Assembly (NCBI RefSeq): GCF_025698545.1
Contig: NC_068569.1
Span: 6,448,001-6,512,000 of the forward strand
DNA: 64,000 nucleotides
Source: Gossypium raimondii
Lineage: Eukaryota > Streptophyta > Magnoliopsida > Malvales > Malvaceae
Direction: 5' to 3'
This document shows positions 1 to 10,927 of the stretch, one piece after another (the first letter of the stretch is position 1; every line of letters starts with the position of its first letter). The notes under the pieces were generated by a model. The model saw nothing but the letters and a program-made list of their open reading frames with translations, did not search any database and was not told the DNA's origin. Made by a program: the position numbers and the translations under genes.

Positions 1-129
1 CATATCTATCTATAAGTAAAACAAATCTCATCAGGGTCGGGAGATATCACACTATCACAGGTTATATAATGGCATGTATTTCCAAACTTCACATATGCTA
101 CGTTCGGTTTAAAAATCGACTAAACCGTA

Positions 130-141
130 GCTCTGATACCA
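130..141 (-). other. Primer-binding site of a gypsy-type element (body off window)
   Basis: The plus strand reads GCTCTGATACCA, the complement of TGGTATCAGAGC, which matches the 3' end of initiator-methionine tRNA. It lies five bases left of an LTR, so the element runs on the minus strand and its body continues left of base 1. Confidence 0.75.
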
Positions 142-146
142 ATAAA

Positions 147-2392
147 TGTAACACCCCTAACTCGTATCCATCACCAGAATAGGGTTATAGAGTATTACCA
201 GAGTTTACAAATTAATTTGCAGATATTTCATTTCATCAAGCATTCATATTTATAACCAATCAAAATCAAAACATTAATGAGCTAATGTTGGCCAATTTAA
301 CTTATACATGCCATTACAACCAGAATCAAATCATGCAAAATTACCGATAGTACCAATGGATAGTGTGATATATCTTCGACAAGCTTCCAATAATCATTTC
401 AATGCATCTAATAATTATACATATTACCAATAATATTTCAATTCCAATAATAAAACACATATTTATATAATATTCATCACCAAATAACATCCACTTTAAT
501 TAAAATTATACATAATATAATTCATATGAACTTACCAGGCTAAATTGCGAAATACCATAATTCAGGACATTTTGGTAATTTTCTATTTTCTTCAATTTCC
601 ACCCAATCTTGATCTAAATTAATATTTCATTCAATTTAATAATTTAAATAATAAAACAATTCATTTCATGCAATTTGGTCACTTTATGACTTTTTTACAA
701 AATTACCTTTAAAATTTTACTTTTATTAAATTTAGTCCCTGAACCTAAAACATGCAAAGTAGCCATTTTTAATGAAAACACATGCTAGTTGAATAATCAT
801 ATGTTTTCCTCATCCTCCTCTCCATTCCACATCCTTAATGTATATAACATGCTTATATGTAACATTATCTATAATTTCACTATTTATTTATATGTTCATT
901 CAAAGTTGTCCATTTGAGTTACGGTCACTAAATTATTTATATATTGAGCTACAGAACCCCGAATTAAGATCCGCTAAATTTCTATGAAACTAGACTCACA
1001 TATCTTCTTACCATAAAATTTTTAGAATTTATGGTTTAGCCAATAAGTACAGTTTATTCTTTAAATTCATCCATGTTCTGCTGTCTTACAGTTTCGACCC
1101 TTCTTCACTAAAAATTAATTATCTCCTCGTATGAGATTCAGATGATGTTACCGTTTATTTCTATTGAAAATATACCCATTAAGGATTTAAAAATATAAAT
1201 TTAAGCCCCTAATTATTTTTATACAATTCTTAAATATTTTCCAAAGTCAGAACAGGGGAACCCGAATTCATTCTGACTTTGTCTCACAAAATTTATTATA
1301 TCTCATGATTTACAACTTCATTGCTTACACCGTTTCTTCTACGAGAAACTAGACTCATTATGATTTAATTTTATCTTTTATTCATCTTCTAATTTGATCC
1401 CCACAATTTTTGATATTTTTTTAAATTTAGACTACTGCTGCTGTCCAAAACTGTTTTAATGCAAGATGTTGATTACTAAGTTTATAACTCCCTTATTCCC
1501 TTTCTCTATAATATTTCCCATCACTTTCACTTATTTACCTTCACTAATATATCAAAAACATAAGACCTTATATAAGAAAACTCTACTATAACATCATTTC
1601 CATGCTTTTTCAATAATATCAAACTTAAAATATATTGAAATCTTGATGTTCTTACCTTGTCCTATTAGTTTCAAACTTTAACTTAATATTTTCTCTCCTC
1701 CAGCTTCTATTTCTTGAATCTAACTTGATATTTTAGCTCCCCATAGTCTCCTTGTTATCATTCTCTCTTGTTGGATATGTAAATTATTTTGATTTCTAAG
1801 TGAAAATGGTGAGTATTTGGTGAAAGGACCAAATTGTAAATAAAGCAAAACTTTCTTTCTTTCTCTCTTCTTCTCACGTTGATGCATGGGAAAAATGGTG
1901 GGATGGTGGCTTTTCATCTTTCTTTCCACACATATATACTAAATAAAATATAAAATATCATTAAAAAAATCAAATCAAAATATTATAAACAAATATTTAT
2001 TTAATTAATCTAAAATATCTCCAACATCATTATTATCTTCTAGATTTCTCTCTCTTCTAATTGACCATTTTTCCCTTTATAATCTTTAAAAATTACATTA
2101 TTGAGTCATCACTTAATTTGGTAAAATTGTGATTTAGTCCCTCAAAATTCTTCACCTTTTCAATTTGGTCCTAATTCATCCATTTTCCTTAGTTTCTAGA
2201 TTATTCCACCCTTAAAATATTTGCACTATTGGTCCTTCAACTTTTTCATATTTACACTTTACCCCCTCAAATTTTGAGTATTTACTCTTGATCAACAAAA
2301 ATTTTCTCACTTTTTGGCACTTTATTTCCTTATTTTACTATATCAAGGATATTATCTTACTTTCTTACTGTAGTAATTTTCGAGGTATTACA
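147..2392 (-). mobile_element. 5' LTR of a Ty3/gypsy-type retrotransposon
   Basis: A 2,246-bp block that begins TGTAACACCCC and ends GGTATTACA, i.e. TG...CA borders in the minus-strand reading. A tRNA-Met primer site sits just inside it at 130-141, so this is the 5' LTR of a minus-strand element whose internal part lies beyond the left edge. The five bases after the LTR (TACAT, 2393-2397) would be one copy of the target duplication. A stretch around 810-1080 closely resembles 28490-28750 in the solo LTR at 27.9-30.8 kb, so the two belong to one family. Ty3/gypsy assignment is inferred from LTR style and length. No coding part of the element is visible here. Confidence 0.75.
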
Positions 2393-2397
2393 TACAT

Positions 2398-3660
2398 CGA
2401 TTGACGAGATTAGCCTATCCCTTAAATCATGAGATTTACAAGATATACAATAACAAATATAATATAATCTTTACAAGATATGATTCCTATCAATCTTCTA
2501 ATATTAGTTCTCATATTTACTAAGGTAGCCTATGTTGGCTTCAATCTGACAGGCTTCTCAAACAGTTCTTTGAATCGAGTTAGTTATCGTGGGCCAAATG
2601 ATTCTCATCTAATCAATAGACCTCCATAGGATGCATTTTGTGCTATGGTCACGGACTTTGAACTGCGACCTATGACACTTGCGTGGTACCATATCTTTTT
2701 TAAATCAATAGAAAAGAAAAAGTACAAGAAAAACCTTTATTTATACATAAATCATGCACAATTTTTTCATTGTAAAAATTAACAAGTCCTCAAATTAAAG
2801 TCTAAATACATTTGACACTTTTAGGATTTGTTGTAAGTATCAGAATGGACGCGAAACGTTTCGTGAATAATAATTTTGAGATTAATATATACTTTTCATT
2901 AATAGTACAAATCCTTTATTTACAGATGGTAAATTTTAAATTTTAACTCATAAAATCATTATTAAAACAAACTCATTTTTTTCTTATATATATATATAAA
3001 CTGGTATTTTTTAGATGTAAAATTAAAAAAATCATTATAAATGTTTCAAATAATTACTGAAATTTATATTTATTTAGGCATTAAATTAAATTAAATTGCC
3101 TCCTTCAAGTTAATTCAATTTATATTTAATTTGTTTTAATATATATGTTTTATCGTTATATTAATTTTTATAGGATAAATCAATATTTAACTTTTAAATT
3201 TGATAATTTTTAAACTTAAATTTTATACATGGCACAATATGGCACTTTAAGATTGTATCGCACTATTATGTATGAACGAAATTTAAATTTAATAAATAAA
3301 TTTAAAAAAGTCAAATTCGAAAGAGAGAAGATAAAATATTCTTCTTATAATTATTAAAAACATATATAATATGAATAGTAGTAAAATTTGAAATTTAGCT
3401 GGATGATAATATTTGCCGCCTTATTCTTACAAGACACGAATTTGCACTCTACAGTATAGTAAATTTAAACGTAGTCGCACTAAATTGTGACTTGGAAAAT
3501 TTCAGATGAAAAGGATTTTGTATATTTAAATATAAAAACATTGACTATATTTTAAAAGAAAAATAGTATCAAATCAACAGGGGTCAACTTCTTTCCAATA
3601 GATTAGATGGAGTATGTTTAAAAAAGATGCAGTACAGATCCATTGAACTGCTTCCCTCGT
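2398..3660. other. Intergenic, AT-rich, no gene seen
   Basis: Unique-looking AT-rich DNA between the gypsy LTR and the DREB1 promoter. No reading frame or repeat border could be supported. Confidence 0.5.
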
Positions 3661-3667
3661 ACTAGGA

Positions 3668-3673
3668 CACGTG
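3668..3673 (+). promoter_or_regulatory. G-box / ABRE-type element, distal
   Basis: CACGTG in the context ACACGTGT, about 220 bp upstream of the DREB1 TATA box. bZIP and bHLH factors are known to bind this core; use here is inferred. Confidence 0.4.
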
Positions 3674-3800
3674 TTTCTGCCGTCGTAAAGTTGGACCCGA
3701 TAATATTCCAATTATTAGAATTTCTACAGAAGGATAATTTTCCGACATTTCACATTCGTGTTTTCTCATGAATTTCTCGGAATCCTGTATTTTCCTTTTT

Positions 3801-3806
3801 CACGTG
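3801..3806 (+). promoter_or_regulatory. G-box / ABRE-type element, proximal
   Basis: A second CACGTG followed by TCC (CACGTGTCC), about 85 bp upstream of the TATA box. Two G-boxes in one short promoter suggest stress or light control of the DREB1 gene, which is inference. Confidence 0.45.
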
Positions 3807-3889
3807 TCCGAAACTCAAACCATGCCGCTCCGTGTCCAACTCCATGTCCAAATCGCGGAATTCATTTTCTTTCCTAATCCTATTCCCTG

Positions 3890-3898
3890 TATATATAA
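3890..3898 (+). promoter_or_regulatory. TATA box of the DREB1-type gene
   Basis: TATATATAA lies 138 bp before the chosen ATG. A start site near 3920-3930 would give a 5' leader of about 110 bases. Confidence 0.55.
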
Positions 3899-4035
3899 TT
3901 TTACTTTTTCTAAGATTTTTCCATCACTCTCTTCACTTACACTTGTCTGGCTTTTCTTCACTACTAAATCTGATACTAATATTTTCAAATTTACTTCCAA
4001 GTTATCGTTCCGGGTATTCAGATCCAGAGCTAAAA

Positions 4036-4791
4036 ATGGAGTATTTGGAGATTGATTCTTCTTCATGCAAGCCATGCAGCCCTGACTCAGAGTTATCCTC
4101 CTTCTCATCTACCTCATCAGCTTATGATCTGCCATTAATGGTTGTTTCGAGTTCCCATAAGCGAAAAGCTGGTCGAAAGAAGTTTAAAGAGACTCGTCAT
4201 CCGGTATTTAGAGGTGTACGGCAAAGGAGAGGGAGTAAATGGGTGTCTGAAATTCGTGAACCTTACAAGAAATCAAGGATTTGGTTGGGCACTTTCCTTA
4301 GCCCTGAAATGGCAGCTAGGGCTTACGACGTTGCCGTCTTAGCGCTTAGGGGCAAATCCGCCGCTCTTAATTTTCCAGACTCGGCTTCTGTTCTCCCCAG
4401 GGCTAAGTCTTCTTCGCCAAAAGACATACAAATCGCTGCGTTTGCCGCTGCCGAGGCTTTTAAACCAATAACTTCAACGGATATTGATCCTCAACCAGTG
4501 GGATGCTCATCATCAACCTCAGTTTCCACTGAGAACGACGAAGAAAAGAGCCTTTTAGATGATGGCTCGATGTGGGATCGTAGTTGGAGCTTGGAGGCCA
4601 CCAACACTAATGATAATGAGTGGAATTATGGTTTCATGGACGAGGAGGCATTGTTTAATATGCCAGGCTTACTCGATAGCATGGCTGAGGGTTTGCTCCT
4701 TTCTTCACCTGCTGCTTTGCAGGCACAAGTTTATGATTGCGACGATGACGTAGCTTCCACCTTTAACATTGATTTATGGCGACATTACTAA
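4036..4791 (+). CDS. DREB1: CBF/DREB1-type AP2/ERF transcription factor
   Basis: Intronless, 251 aa. It is a nuclear activator expected to bind the CRT/DRE motif (core CCGAC) in cold, drought and salt-response promoters. The AP2 domain spans about residues 57-114 and holds [19 protein letters not shown]70 and E75 correspond to the V14/E19 pair typical of DREBs. [15 protein letters not shown] (42-56) is the CBF signature next to the domain and serves as a nuclear signal. After the domain the usual DSAW reads DSAS (115-118). The acidic C-terminus contains [19 protein letters not shown] and ends DLWRHY, resembling the LWSY end of CBFs. The ATG at 4036 was chosen because the open frame upstream of it crosses the TATA box and does not look like protein. 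No tandem CBF copies are seen. The member within DREB1 is uncertain. Confidence 0.92.
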   Translation: MEYLEIDSSSCKPCSPDSELSSFSSTSSAYDLPLMVVSSSHKRKAGRKKFKETRHPVFRGVRQRRGSKWVSEIREPYKKSRIWLGTFLSPEMAARAYDVAVLALRGKSAALNFPDSASVLPRAKSSSPKDIQIAAFAAAEAFKPITSTDIDPQPVGCSSSTSVSTENDEEKSLLDDGSMWDRSWSLEATNTNDNEWNYGFMDEEALFNMPGLLDSMAEGLLLSSPAALQAQVYDCDDDVASTFNIDLWRHY

Positions 4792-5104
4792 TTACAAGCC
4801 GGCCTTTGCTATGTTGTGTTTTTTCTAGTTTCTTTGTTTTCGCTTCATTTTTCCAGTTTCCTTTAAAAAAAATTAGTAGAAAAAGTATACCAATTAACCA
4901 ACTGGTCATACGGTGTTAGGATTTACATCAACCTCATATTACTTTTAAATCCATAGTCTATGATTTGGATTAGGTTTGACGTCACTGGTATACATCATTC
5001 TATTTGTCTTATTTTTCATATCTCTTTTGTTATTTATATTCAAAGTTTAAAGTTATCTCTTAACAATATTTTATTTAAAATTTAAATCTCTTTTTTCTCT
5101 AAGA
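4792..5104. other. 3' flank of DREB1 gene
   Basis: T-rich sequence that should hold the 3' UTR. No clear polyadenylation signal or other element was identified. Confidence 0.4.
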
Positions 5105-5343
5105 GTAAATTTACCGGGCAAATTACACATAAAAGCTTTTTTTTAAAATATTTACTGAAATGGGCCCGGTAAATAATTATTTACCGGAATGAGCTCTTTT
5201 CCCCGAAAACGCGTCTACGTCAGCGCAATGTCAGGGTACGTGACAGGAAAACGCATCCCTGAGGAAGCATTTTGCCTGCACTTTTAGGGTTTAGGGTTTT
5301 AGGGTTAAAAATTAAAGTATAAAGGATTATAGTTTAGGGTTTA

Positions 5344-5591
5344 AGGGTGTTCATGGGGCTAGGCTGGGCCAGGCTGGGTTCGGGCTAGGCCGAGGGAAAA
5401 ATATTTGTCCCGATTCCTAGGGCTGGCCAGGGCCCGGGCCAAAAAAGTGGTGCCCGATGCCCGGCCCGTTTTCTAAACGGGCCTGGCTTTTTTACCCAAA
5501 CCCATAATTCGGGCCTATATTATTATCCGAACCCTCCCATATTTCTGGCGGGCCGTCGGGCCGTGGCAAGCCGCCCACCCCATGAACACCT
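5344..5591. mobile_element. Small MITE nested in the TIR element
   Basis: A 248-bp GC-rich unit that starts AGGGTGTTCATGGGG and ends in the near-inverse CCCCATGAACACCT. The interior is rich in GGCC/GGGCC runs, which is common for this plant repeat type. The target duplication is obscured by flanking GTTTAGGGTTT on both sides. Confidence 0.5.
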
Positions 5592-5703
5592 GTAAGTTTA
5601 GGGTTTGCCAATTAAATTAATTATAATTTTTTTAAAATTGGATTAGTTTTCGTGTTAATTATTTTTTAAGAAAAAATAAATTAAATTAGGGTTTAGGTCG
5701 TAG

Positions 5704-5830
5704 AGGTGTCCATGGGCCGGGCCGGGCGCAAAAAAAAGTTTTCAGCCCGGGGCGGGAATATGGGCATGAGATTTTGTCCAGGCTCGGCCCGGGGAAAAAA
5801 TACGGAACCTGGGCCCGGGTTATTAAAATT
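5704..5830. repeat. Partial second copy of the GGGCC-rich MITE
   Basis: Starts AGGTGTCCATGGGCCGGG, like the end of the MITE at 5344-5591, and continues with CCCGGG/GGCCCG runs. The matching far end is missing. Confidence 0.4.
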
Positions 5831-5904
5831 ATATTTTTATTAAAATTAAAACTAATTGTTAGTAAAATTAATTGTTATTAAAATTATATCAAATTATATT
5901 TTTT

Positions 5905-6115
5905 TTGTACCAATCAAAACATTTTGTAAAATCTAACATTTTGTTAGTAAAATTATTAATTGTTAATTGTAATAATTGTTAGTAAAATTATCAAATTATA
6001 TCAAATTATTAATTGTTAGTACTAGTCAAAACATTTTGTAAAATCTAACATTTTGTTAGTCAAATTATTAATTGTTAATTGTATTAATTGTTAGTAAAAT
6101 TATCAAATTATATCA
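5905..6115. repeat. Direct repeat of about 105 bp, A/T-rich
   Basis: AAAACATTTTGTAAAATC followed by TAACATTTTGTTAGT and a run of ATTGTTA motifs appears twice, first near 5917 and again near 6022, with few differences. Confidence 0.6.
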
Positions 6116-6117
6116 GA

Positions 6118-6460
6118 TTAGGGTTAGGGTTAGGGTTTTTGTTAGCATTAGGGTTTTAGTGTTTTTAAGTTAAGGGTTAGGGTTATGGTTAGGGGTTTTA
6201 AGTTAAGGATTAAGGTTAGGGCTAAGGTTTTTGTTAGGGTTTTGGTATTTTTAAGTTAAGGGTTTTTAAGTTTAGGGTTAGGGTTAGGGTTAGGGTTAGG
6301 ATTTTTAAGTTAAGGGTTAGAGTTTTTAAGTTAAGGGTTAGGGTTTTTATGTTAAGGGTTAGGGTTAGGGCTAGGGTTTTTGTTAGGGTTTTGGTGTTAT
6401 TAAGTTAAGGGTTTTTAAGTTAAGGGTTAGGGTTAGGGTTTTTAAGTTAAGGGTTAGGTT
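6118..6460. repeat. Degenerate telomere-like repeats (interstitial)
   Basis: Many TTAGGG, TTTAGGG and GGGTTTTTAAGTTAAGGG units. Four perfect TTAGGG units occur near 6265-6300, while the plant type TTTAGGG is mixed in; a short block also lies near 5285-5345. They sit inside the long-TIR element rather than at a chromosome end. Confidence 0.7.
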
Positions 6461-6828
6461 ATGGCACTGTTCACACGCGGGGAAAACGCGTCCCCTGGGA
6501 CGCGCTGACGTGGCAACAAAACGCGTCCACGTCAGCGCGCTTTCTGTCCACGTGGACAAAGCGCGCCATTGAGGAGGCGTTTTCCTGTCACGTACCCTGA
6601 CATCGCGCTGACGTTGACGCTTTTTCGGGAAAAAGGGCCCATTCCGGTAAATAATTATTTACTGGGCCCATTTCGGTAAAAATTTGAAAAAAAGGGCTTT
6701 TAATTGTATTTTGCCCAAATTTACCGGTAATGCAAATGAAAAATAAGATATTAAAAAAATATTTAAAGATAAAAATACAATTAATAAAGGTTGGAGGTAA
6801 TAATAAGGCACATTGTACTCTTAAGCAG

Positions 6829-7085
6829 GGGTGAAGTTAGGCGCACGGTCCCTTAAAATGGAAAATTTTTCATTTAAGCTCTTTACAAATTATAAAATTT
6901 TAAATTAATAATGGTAAAATTGTACTCTGGTCCTCCCAAAAATAATAAAAATTTAATTTAATCTTTTAAAAATGTTAAAGATATAAGCTATTAAAATGGT
7001 GAAGTTGCATTTTTATTATTGTAAAAATATACAATTTAATTCCGGTCCCTCCAAAAATAACTTTTTGACATCGCCGCTGCTCTTA
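6829..7085. repeat. MITE-like repeat of the GGGGCGAAGCCA type (degenerate)
   Basis: Starts near GGGGTGAAGTTAGGCGCACG and ends near GACATCGCCGCTGCTCTT, with internal AAATTTTAAA and 'GGTCCCTCCAAAAATAA' text. It resembles the block at 49491-49695 in style. Exact borders are uncertain. Confidence 0.35.
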
Positions 7086-7720
7086 AGGAGAGAATATAAG
7101 TTTGAATTTCGGAGACAATCTTATTGGAGGAGTAATCACGAACTCAGAATATGAAGTGTAAAATTGAAAAGATAAAGAAAGACCAAATTCAAAATTTTTT
7201 TATACAAATAAACAATTATTTTATAATGAGAAAGAAGTTTACAAATACAAAATTAAACCTCAAGTCTTATAAAAATCAATTTAAAAGGCACACAAAATTA
7301 CCATTCAACTAGAAATTTAAAGCTTACTATGTAAAGCTTTTTTACTGGAAAAGAAAAAGGTTCACCGTTGACGAACCCAGTTCTGATTTTTCAACTTCCC
7401 CTAGTTTCCTCATTTCTTCAAACAAGTGAGCGAGGATTTGATTTTCTAACGGAAAATACTGCTTAGCTGCGCTTTGAAATTTCAGTTACTTGAAAAAAGA
7501 ATTACATATAACAAATTAGAATTTCAGCTACGTTTAATATAATACACGTGCCACATTTTGCATTAAACAAAGAAAAGAAAGAGAAAAATATTATAAAAAA
7601 AAGGACACACTTCAAGTAGTAGATTAATTTATTGGTTCCATCATATAAATATATAGTAAAGACATTAATAACAAGTAAATGTTGGTATAGTTTAAGTAGA
7701 TACATCAACATTGAAGTTGT
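7086..7720. other. Intergenic, 3' side of the RALF copy
   Basis: AT-rich, no supported gene. It should include the 3' flank of the minus-strand RALF copy ending at 7721. Confidence 0.4.
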
Positions 7721-7909
7721 TCAATTCAAGGATGGTATTGATCGGCATTTGTTGGATTTTTCACAGCCTCTATCATAAGGATTAGAAGGTGGTAGGCAAT
7801 TTCCTCCTTTGCATTCAGATGGATGATCTCCTCTTCCAATTGCCGGATACCCAATTGTTGGTGTCGATCTTGCTTTTGCATTTCCAATCCACAATGAGCA
7901 AACTATTTT
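7721..7909 (-). pseudogene. RALF-like signalling peptide gene, start codon not found
   Basis: An open minus-strand frame of 62 codons ending in TGA with all hallmarks of a mature RALF peptide. RALFs are secreted cysteine-rich hormones that raise apoplastic pH through FERONIA-type receptor kinases. Visible are a YPAI motif (21-24, equivalent to YISY), GRGDHPSEC, and four cysteines (33, 38, 49, 55) in the RALF spacing with NPYDRGCEKSNKCR. It resembles short Arabidopsis RALFs such as RALFL8. The frame opens inside the end of the signal peptide (SLWIGNA) right after an in-frame TAG, and no ATG or hydrophobic start is found in the next few hundred bases. It is probably an N-terminally broken copy; a missed upstream exon joined at the AG near 7910 is possible, although RALF genes are normally intronless. 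Confidence 0.72.
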
Positions 7910-7981
7910 CTATATATGTTAGATATGTACAAAATCAATTTTTTATATGCTAGATGTGTGTCAAGATCTATACAAGTTTGT

Positions 7982-7992
7982 GTTATATATAC
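7982..7992 (-). promoter_or_regulatory. TATA-like box upstream of the RALF copy
   Basis: The minus strand reads GTATATATAAC about 75 bp before the open RALF frame. It looks like a core promoter, but no start codon follows it in frame. Confidence 0.35.
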
Positions 7993-8029
7993 ACCAACGT
8001 TTGCACCACTAATATCGTAATTGTAATCT

Positions 8030-8100
8030 ATATTATATGATATTATCATTACTTATCCCATGCTTATCTAATATGTATTAGAGATAAGTATACGTAAGCT
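8030..8100 (-). repeat. Upstream block shared with the second RALF gene
   Basis: On the minus strand this reads CTTATCTCTAATACATATTAG then ATAAGCATGGGATAAG and AATGATAATATCA. Bases 22074-22138 on the plus strand carry almost the same order of words, with a 5-base insertion and a few changes. In both places the block lies upstream of a RALF-like frame, so it marks a duplicated promoter region. Confidence 0.6.
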
Positions 8101-9199
8101 TACCCAATGACTTTCCAAATTGAGAATTGAACCATCTCTCGAGATATTCAATTTGTAATTTTGAAGACCTTAGCATCTGTTTTGATTAAAATTTTAGTAT
8201 ATATTTAACCTCATATATATTAGTGATAAGTATACGGTAATTAAACTTGACATAATAGATACAATGATTCAATTCCTAATTAAATAAATCTTGAATTAAG
8301 ATTGATTCGTCAAAATAAATTATGCAATATATAAGATAAATCTAAACACGACATAAGTATAATATAAAAATAATTAAAATATGATACTGATTATAAATGG
8401 TGGATTGTGATAATATCAAATTTATATCATTTTTGAGTTGGATTTAATTAAGTTAAAATTTTGAGAAAAATGATTGTTAAACTAAGATTGTTATGAACTT
8501 AAGTTGGATCAAATGTTTCAAATTCAAAATACCTGAAGTTTTAATTCTTGATCTCATCTCTTCTCCCATACTTAATAGTGGTGGAAAATGTTGTATGATA
8601 ATTCTTCAAACTAACACAACCTTGATAATTAAAATAGGATGATAAAATTGAAGCGATCAAGTCTTTCTTGAAGAAATTGCACACTCTTGAATCTTGATGA
8701 TAAACTAGTAATAAACAACAAAGAAATTTTATCACACCTTATCCTCAAAATATAATAAACTTAATCACCCACCATACACATTACTAATTCAGAGACATTA
8801 GAAGGTACAAGTTCTACCTAAATGTCACTTTTTTACCCAATTAATCAAATTCTTAAAAGGACTTGATAATTTTTTATTTTTTTGAAGTGAGATGAAATCA
8901 CTATTTATAATAAAATTTTGAGAGAAAACGGCCTTACGCATTTACAACTTGAACAATAAACACATTTAAATTGTTTATAACTTTCACTTCCGTAGTAAAT
9001 ATGAGTTAAAATTAATTAAATAAAAAAAGCGTTTTCCATGGTAAACAGTGACATATTTTGGTTTAAATGGAACTGTTTTCCACATCCGAAAGAAAAAAAA
9101 AAACGAGAAGCATTCAGCACTACTGCGGGCCAGAAATTGGATAAGTGTTGGGCTAATCCCGCCAGCCCACTACCGAAGTTTAATTGAACAAGGAAATTA
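8101..9199. other. Intergenic, no gene seen
   Basis: AT-rich DNA with short fragmented frames only. Confidence 0.4.
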
Positions 9200-9618
9200 G
9201 AGTTAATTCCACCATTCATCCCAAACTATAACCTTCATTCTAAACTGGTCCTCAAACTTTAAGACATTCTACTTAAATCCAAAAACTATCGAGGCTATAT
9301 CAATAAGGTCCTCTTATTACTATGAGATGTTAGAGTTTATGCGGCATATTTTAAAATGTAAAAATCAAGAAAAATGAATATTGTAAAAATCTTGATTTTG
9401 AGGCTTTCAAATATTTTAAAAAACCTTTATCATTCACTCTCTCTTTTCATTTTAAATTATGTCTTATAAGATTTGACATGCCATTTAATGATTTTAATAA
9501 TAAAAGGGCCTAATTGATATAATATAAATAGTTTAAGGATGTAATTAGAATGTTTTAAATTTTAAGAAATAGTTTAAAATAAAAATAATAATTTAAGGAT
9601 ATTTACTGCAATTAACTC
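9200..9618. mobile_element. Candidate MITE with short inverted ends
   Basis: GAGTTAATT at 9200-9208 and its inverse AATTAACTC at 9610-9618 frame a 419-bp AT-rich unit with repeat-like phrases ('CCTCAAACTTTAAG', 'TTTAAGGATAT'). The target duplication is not clear. Confidence 0.35.
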
Positions 9619-10927
9619 AAGGAATCAATACATGCCAAATATATTGATATTCCAAAAAACATATATCTTTTATAAAAAAAACATTAGAGTATATAATTAC
9701 AACAACTACATATATGAAGCACGTATATTTGGAATCAAGAATTATAGAATGCAATTAGATTAATAATCAGAATTGATCAAAGTCAAACTAAGATTTATAC
9801 ATAGTAGGAATTAAGTTATAATAACTCATAAATAATTTAGATAAGGTTAAATTATATTAATAGTCACTTAATAATGGTTTTTTGTTAATTATTTTAAATT
9901 TTTAAATATTTTTATTTTTATAAAAAAAACAAAATTGATTGGATTAAGAATGTGTGGACATAAAAAAAGCAAGAATGGTGATTCCCTAGAAAAGTAAACA
10001 ATTAGCATAGTATATAAAAATGATAAGGAATCAGTCAATAGATTCAAATTCACTTCACTTGAAAAGTCAAATTCGGAATGAATTATATGAAAGCTTGCTT
10101 CTTCCACACTTTTATGTGGGAATTTCGACCCATTAACCATATGTTTTGACTCACCTTCAGATTCATGACTTTATGGATCTCTCATTCTCTCCATTTCGTG
10201 TTCTTTTCTTTTCTTTTTCTTTCTGAATTCCCTAAATTTAGCTTTCTTATCAATTTGGTTTTTTTAAGCTAAATTCATCATTAATCTTAAAAAAAAAAAA
10301 AGTAGAATTATGTTTTAACAAAACATCAAATAAAATATTAATTTTAACAATATTAGTGCAATAAACCTTATCACATTCAATGTGTAATTTATGTTAGCAT
10401 GACATTATTTATCTTATATACCGTCTCAATAAATAATTTAAAATTATAAAATACTCTAAAAAAGAAAAAAATAGTATGAAGTACATATGGTCTACGGGCT
10501 TCCCTATTTAAAATTTTAATGTTTTAGTTAAAGAAACAATAAATTGATTTTTTAATGTTTATTAATCAAATTAAACTTTTTTAAGTTAAATTAAGGGTCA
10601 AATCAACTTTAAAATAAATAATGATGAAAGATGTATACATTAAAAGTTATATTTCACCCTTAAATATGAAATCTTCATAAAAGGAGAAGAAAAACCCTTA
10701 AATGAAGTTCAACTTGTGCTAATTAATTAATTTAAGAATGTTGACCTAAGTTAGCTTGATTTTGTTACGTTAAATGATTAGTACAAATGCAATAAATATA
10801 ATAACCAAAAAAATCGAAATCATCATTAAATAAAGATAGTCTCAGTACTTATGCTTAGCTATATAGTTGCAGCTCTTAAGCATAAAATTATTGAGTTCAC
10901 AGCTGATGAAATAAGAGCTTCCCCATA
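9619..10927. other. Intergenic, no gene seen
   Basis: AT-rich, with long runs of A and short frames that do not look like protein. Confidence 0.4.

Larger units (their letters stand above)
5105..6724. mobile_element. Composite element with long terminal inverted repeats
   Basis: About 165 bp at the left end (5105-5270) recurs inverted at the right end (6560-6724). Landmarks shared in order are GTAAATTT, AAATGGGCCC, GTAAATAATTATTTACCGGA, CGTCAGCGC and GTCAGGGTACGTGACAGGAA. The ends are GC-rich with repeated ACGT and CGCG cores, while the interior holds a small MITE, an A/T-rich direct repeat and telomere-like repeats. No transposase frame is present, so it would be non-autonomous. Long TIRs fit a Mutator-like element, but no 9-bp target duplication was found, so the class is open. 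Confidence 0.6.

Noticed and set aside
3832-4035. Longer N-terminus for the DREB1 gene in the same open frame
   Set aside because: It crosses the TATA box and leader, is rich in L/F/S from T-rich DNA, and does not resemble DREB1 N-termini.
8100-8140. Upstream exon for the 7.7-kb RALF copy (minus-strand ATGGTTCAATTC ... GGGTAAGC)
   Set aside because: Joining it at the AG near 7910 gives the wrong reading frame and no hydrophobic signal peptide.
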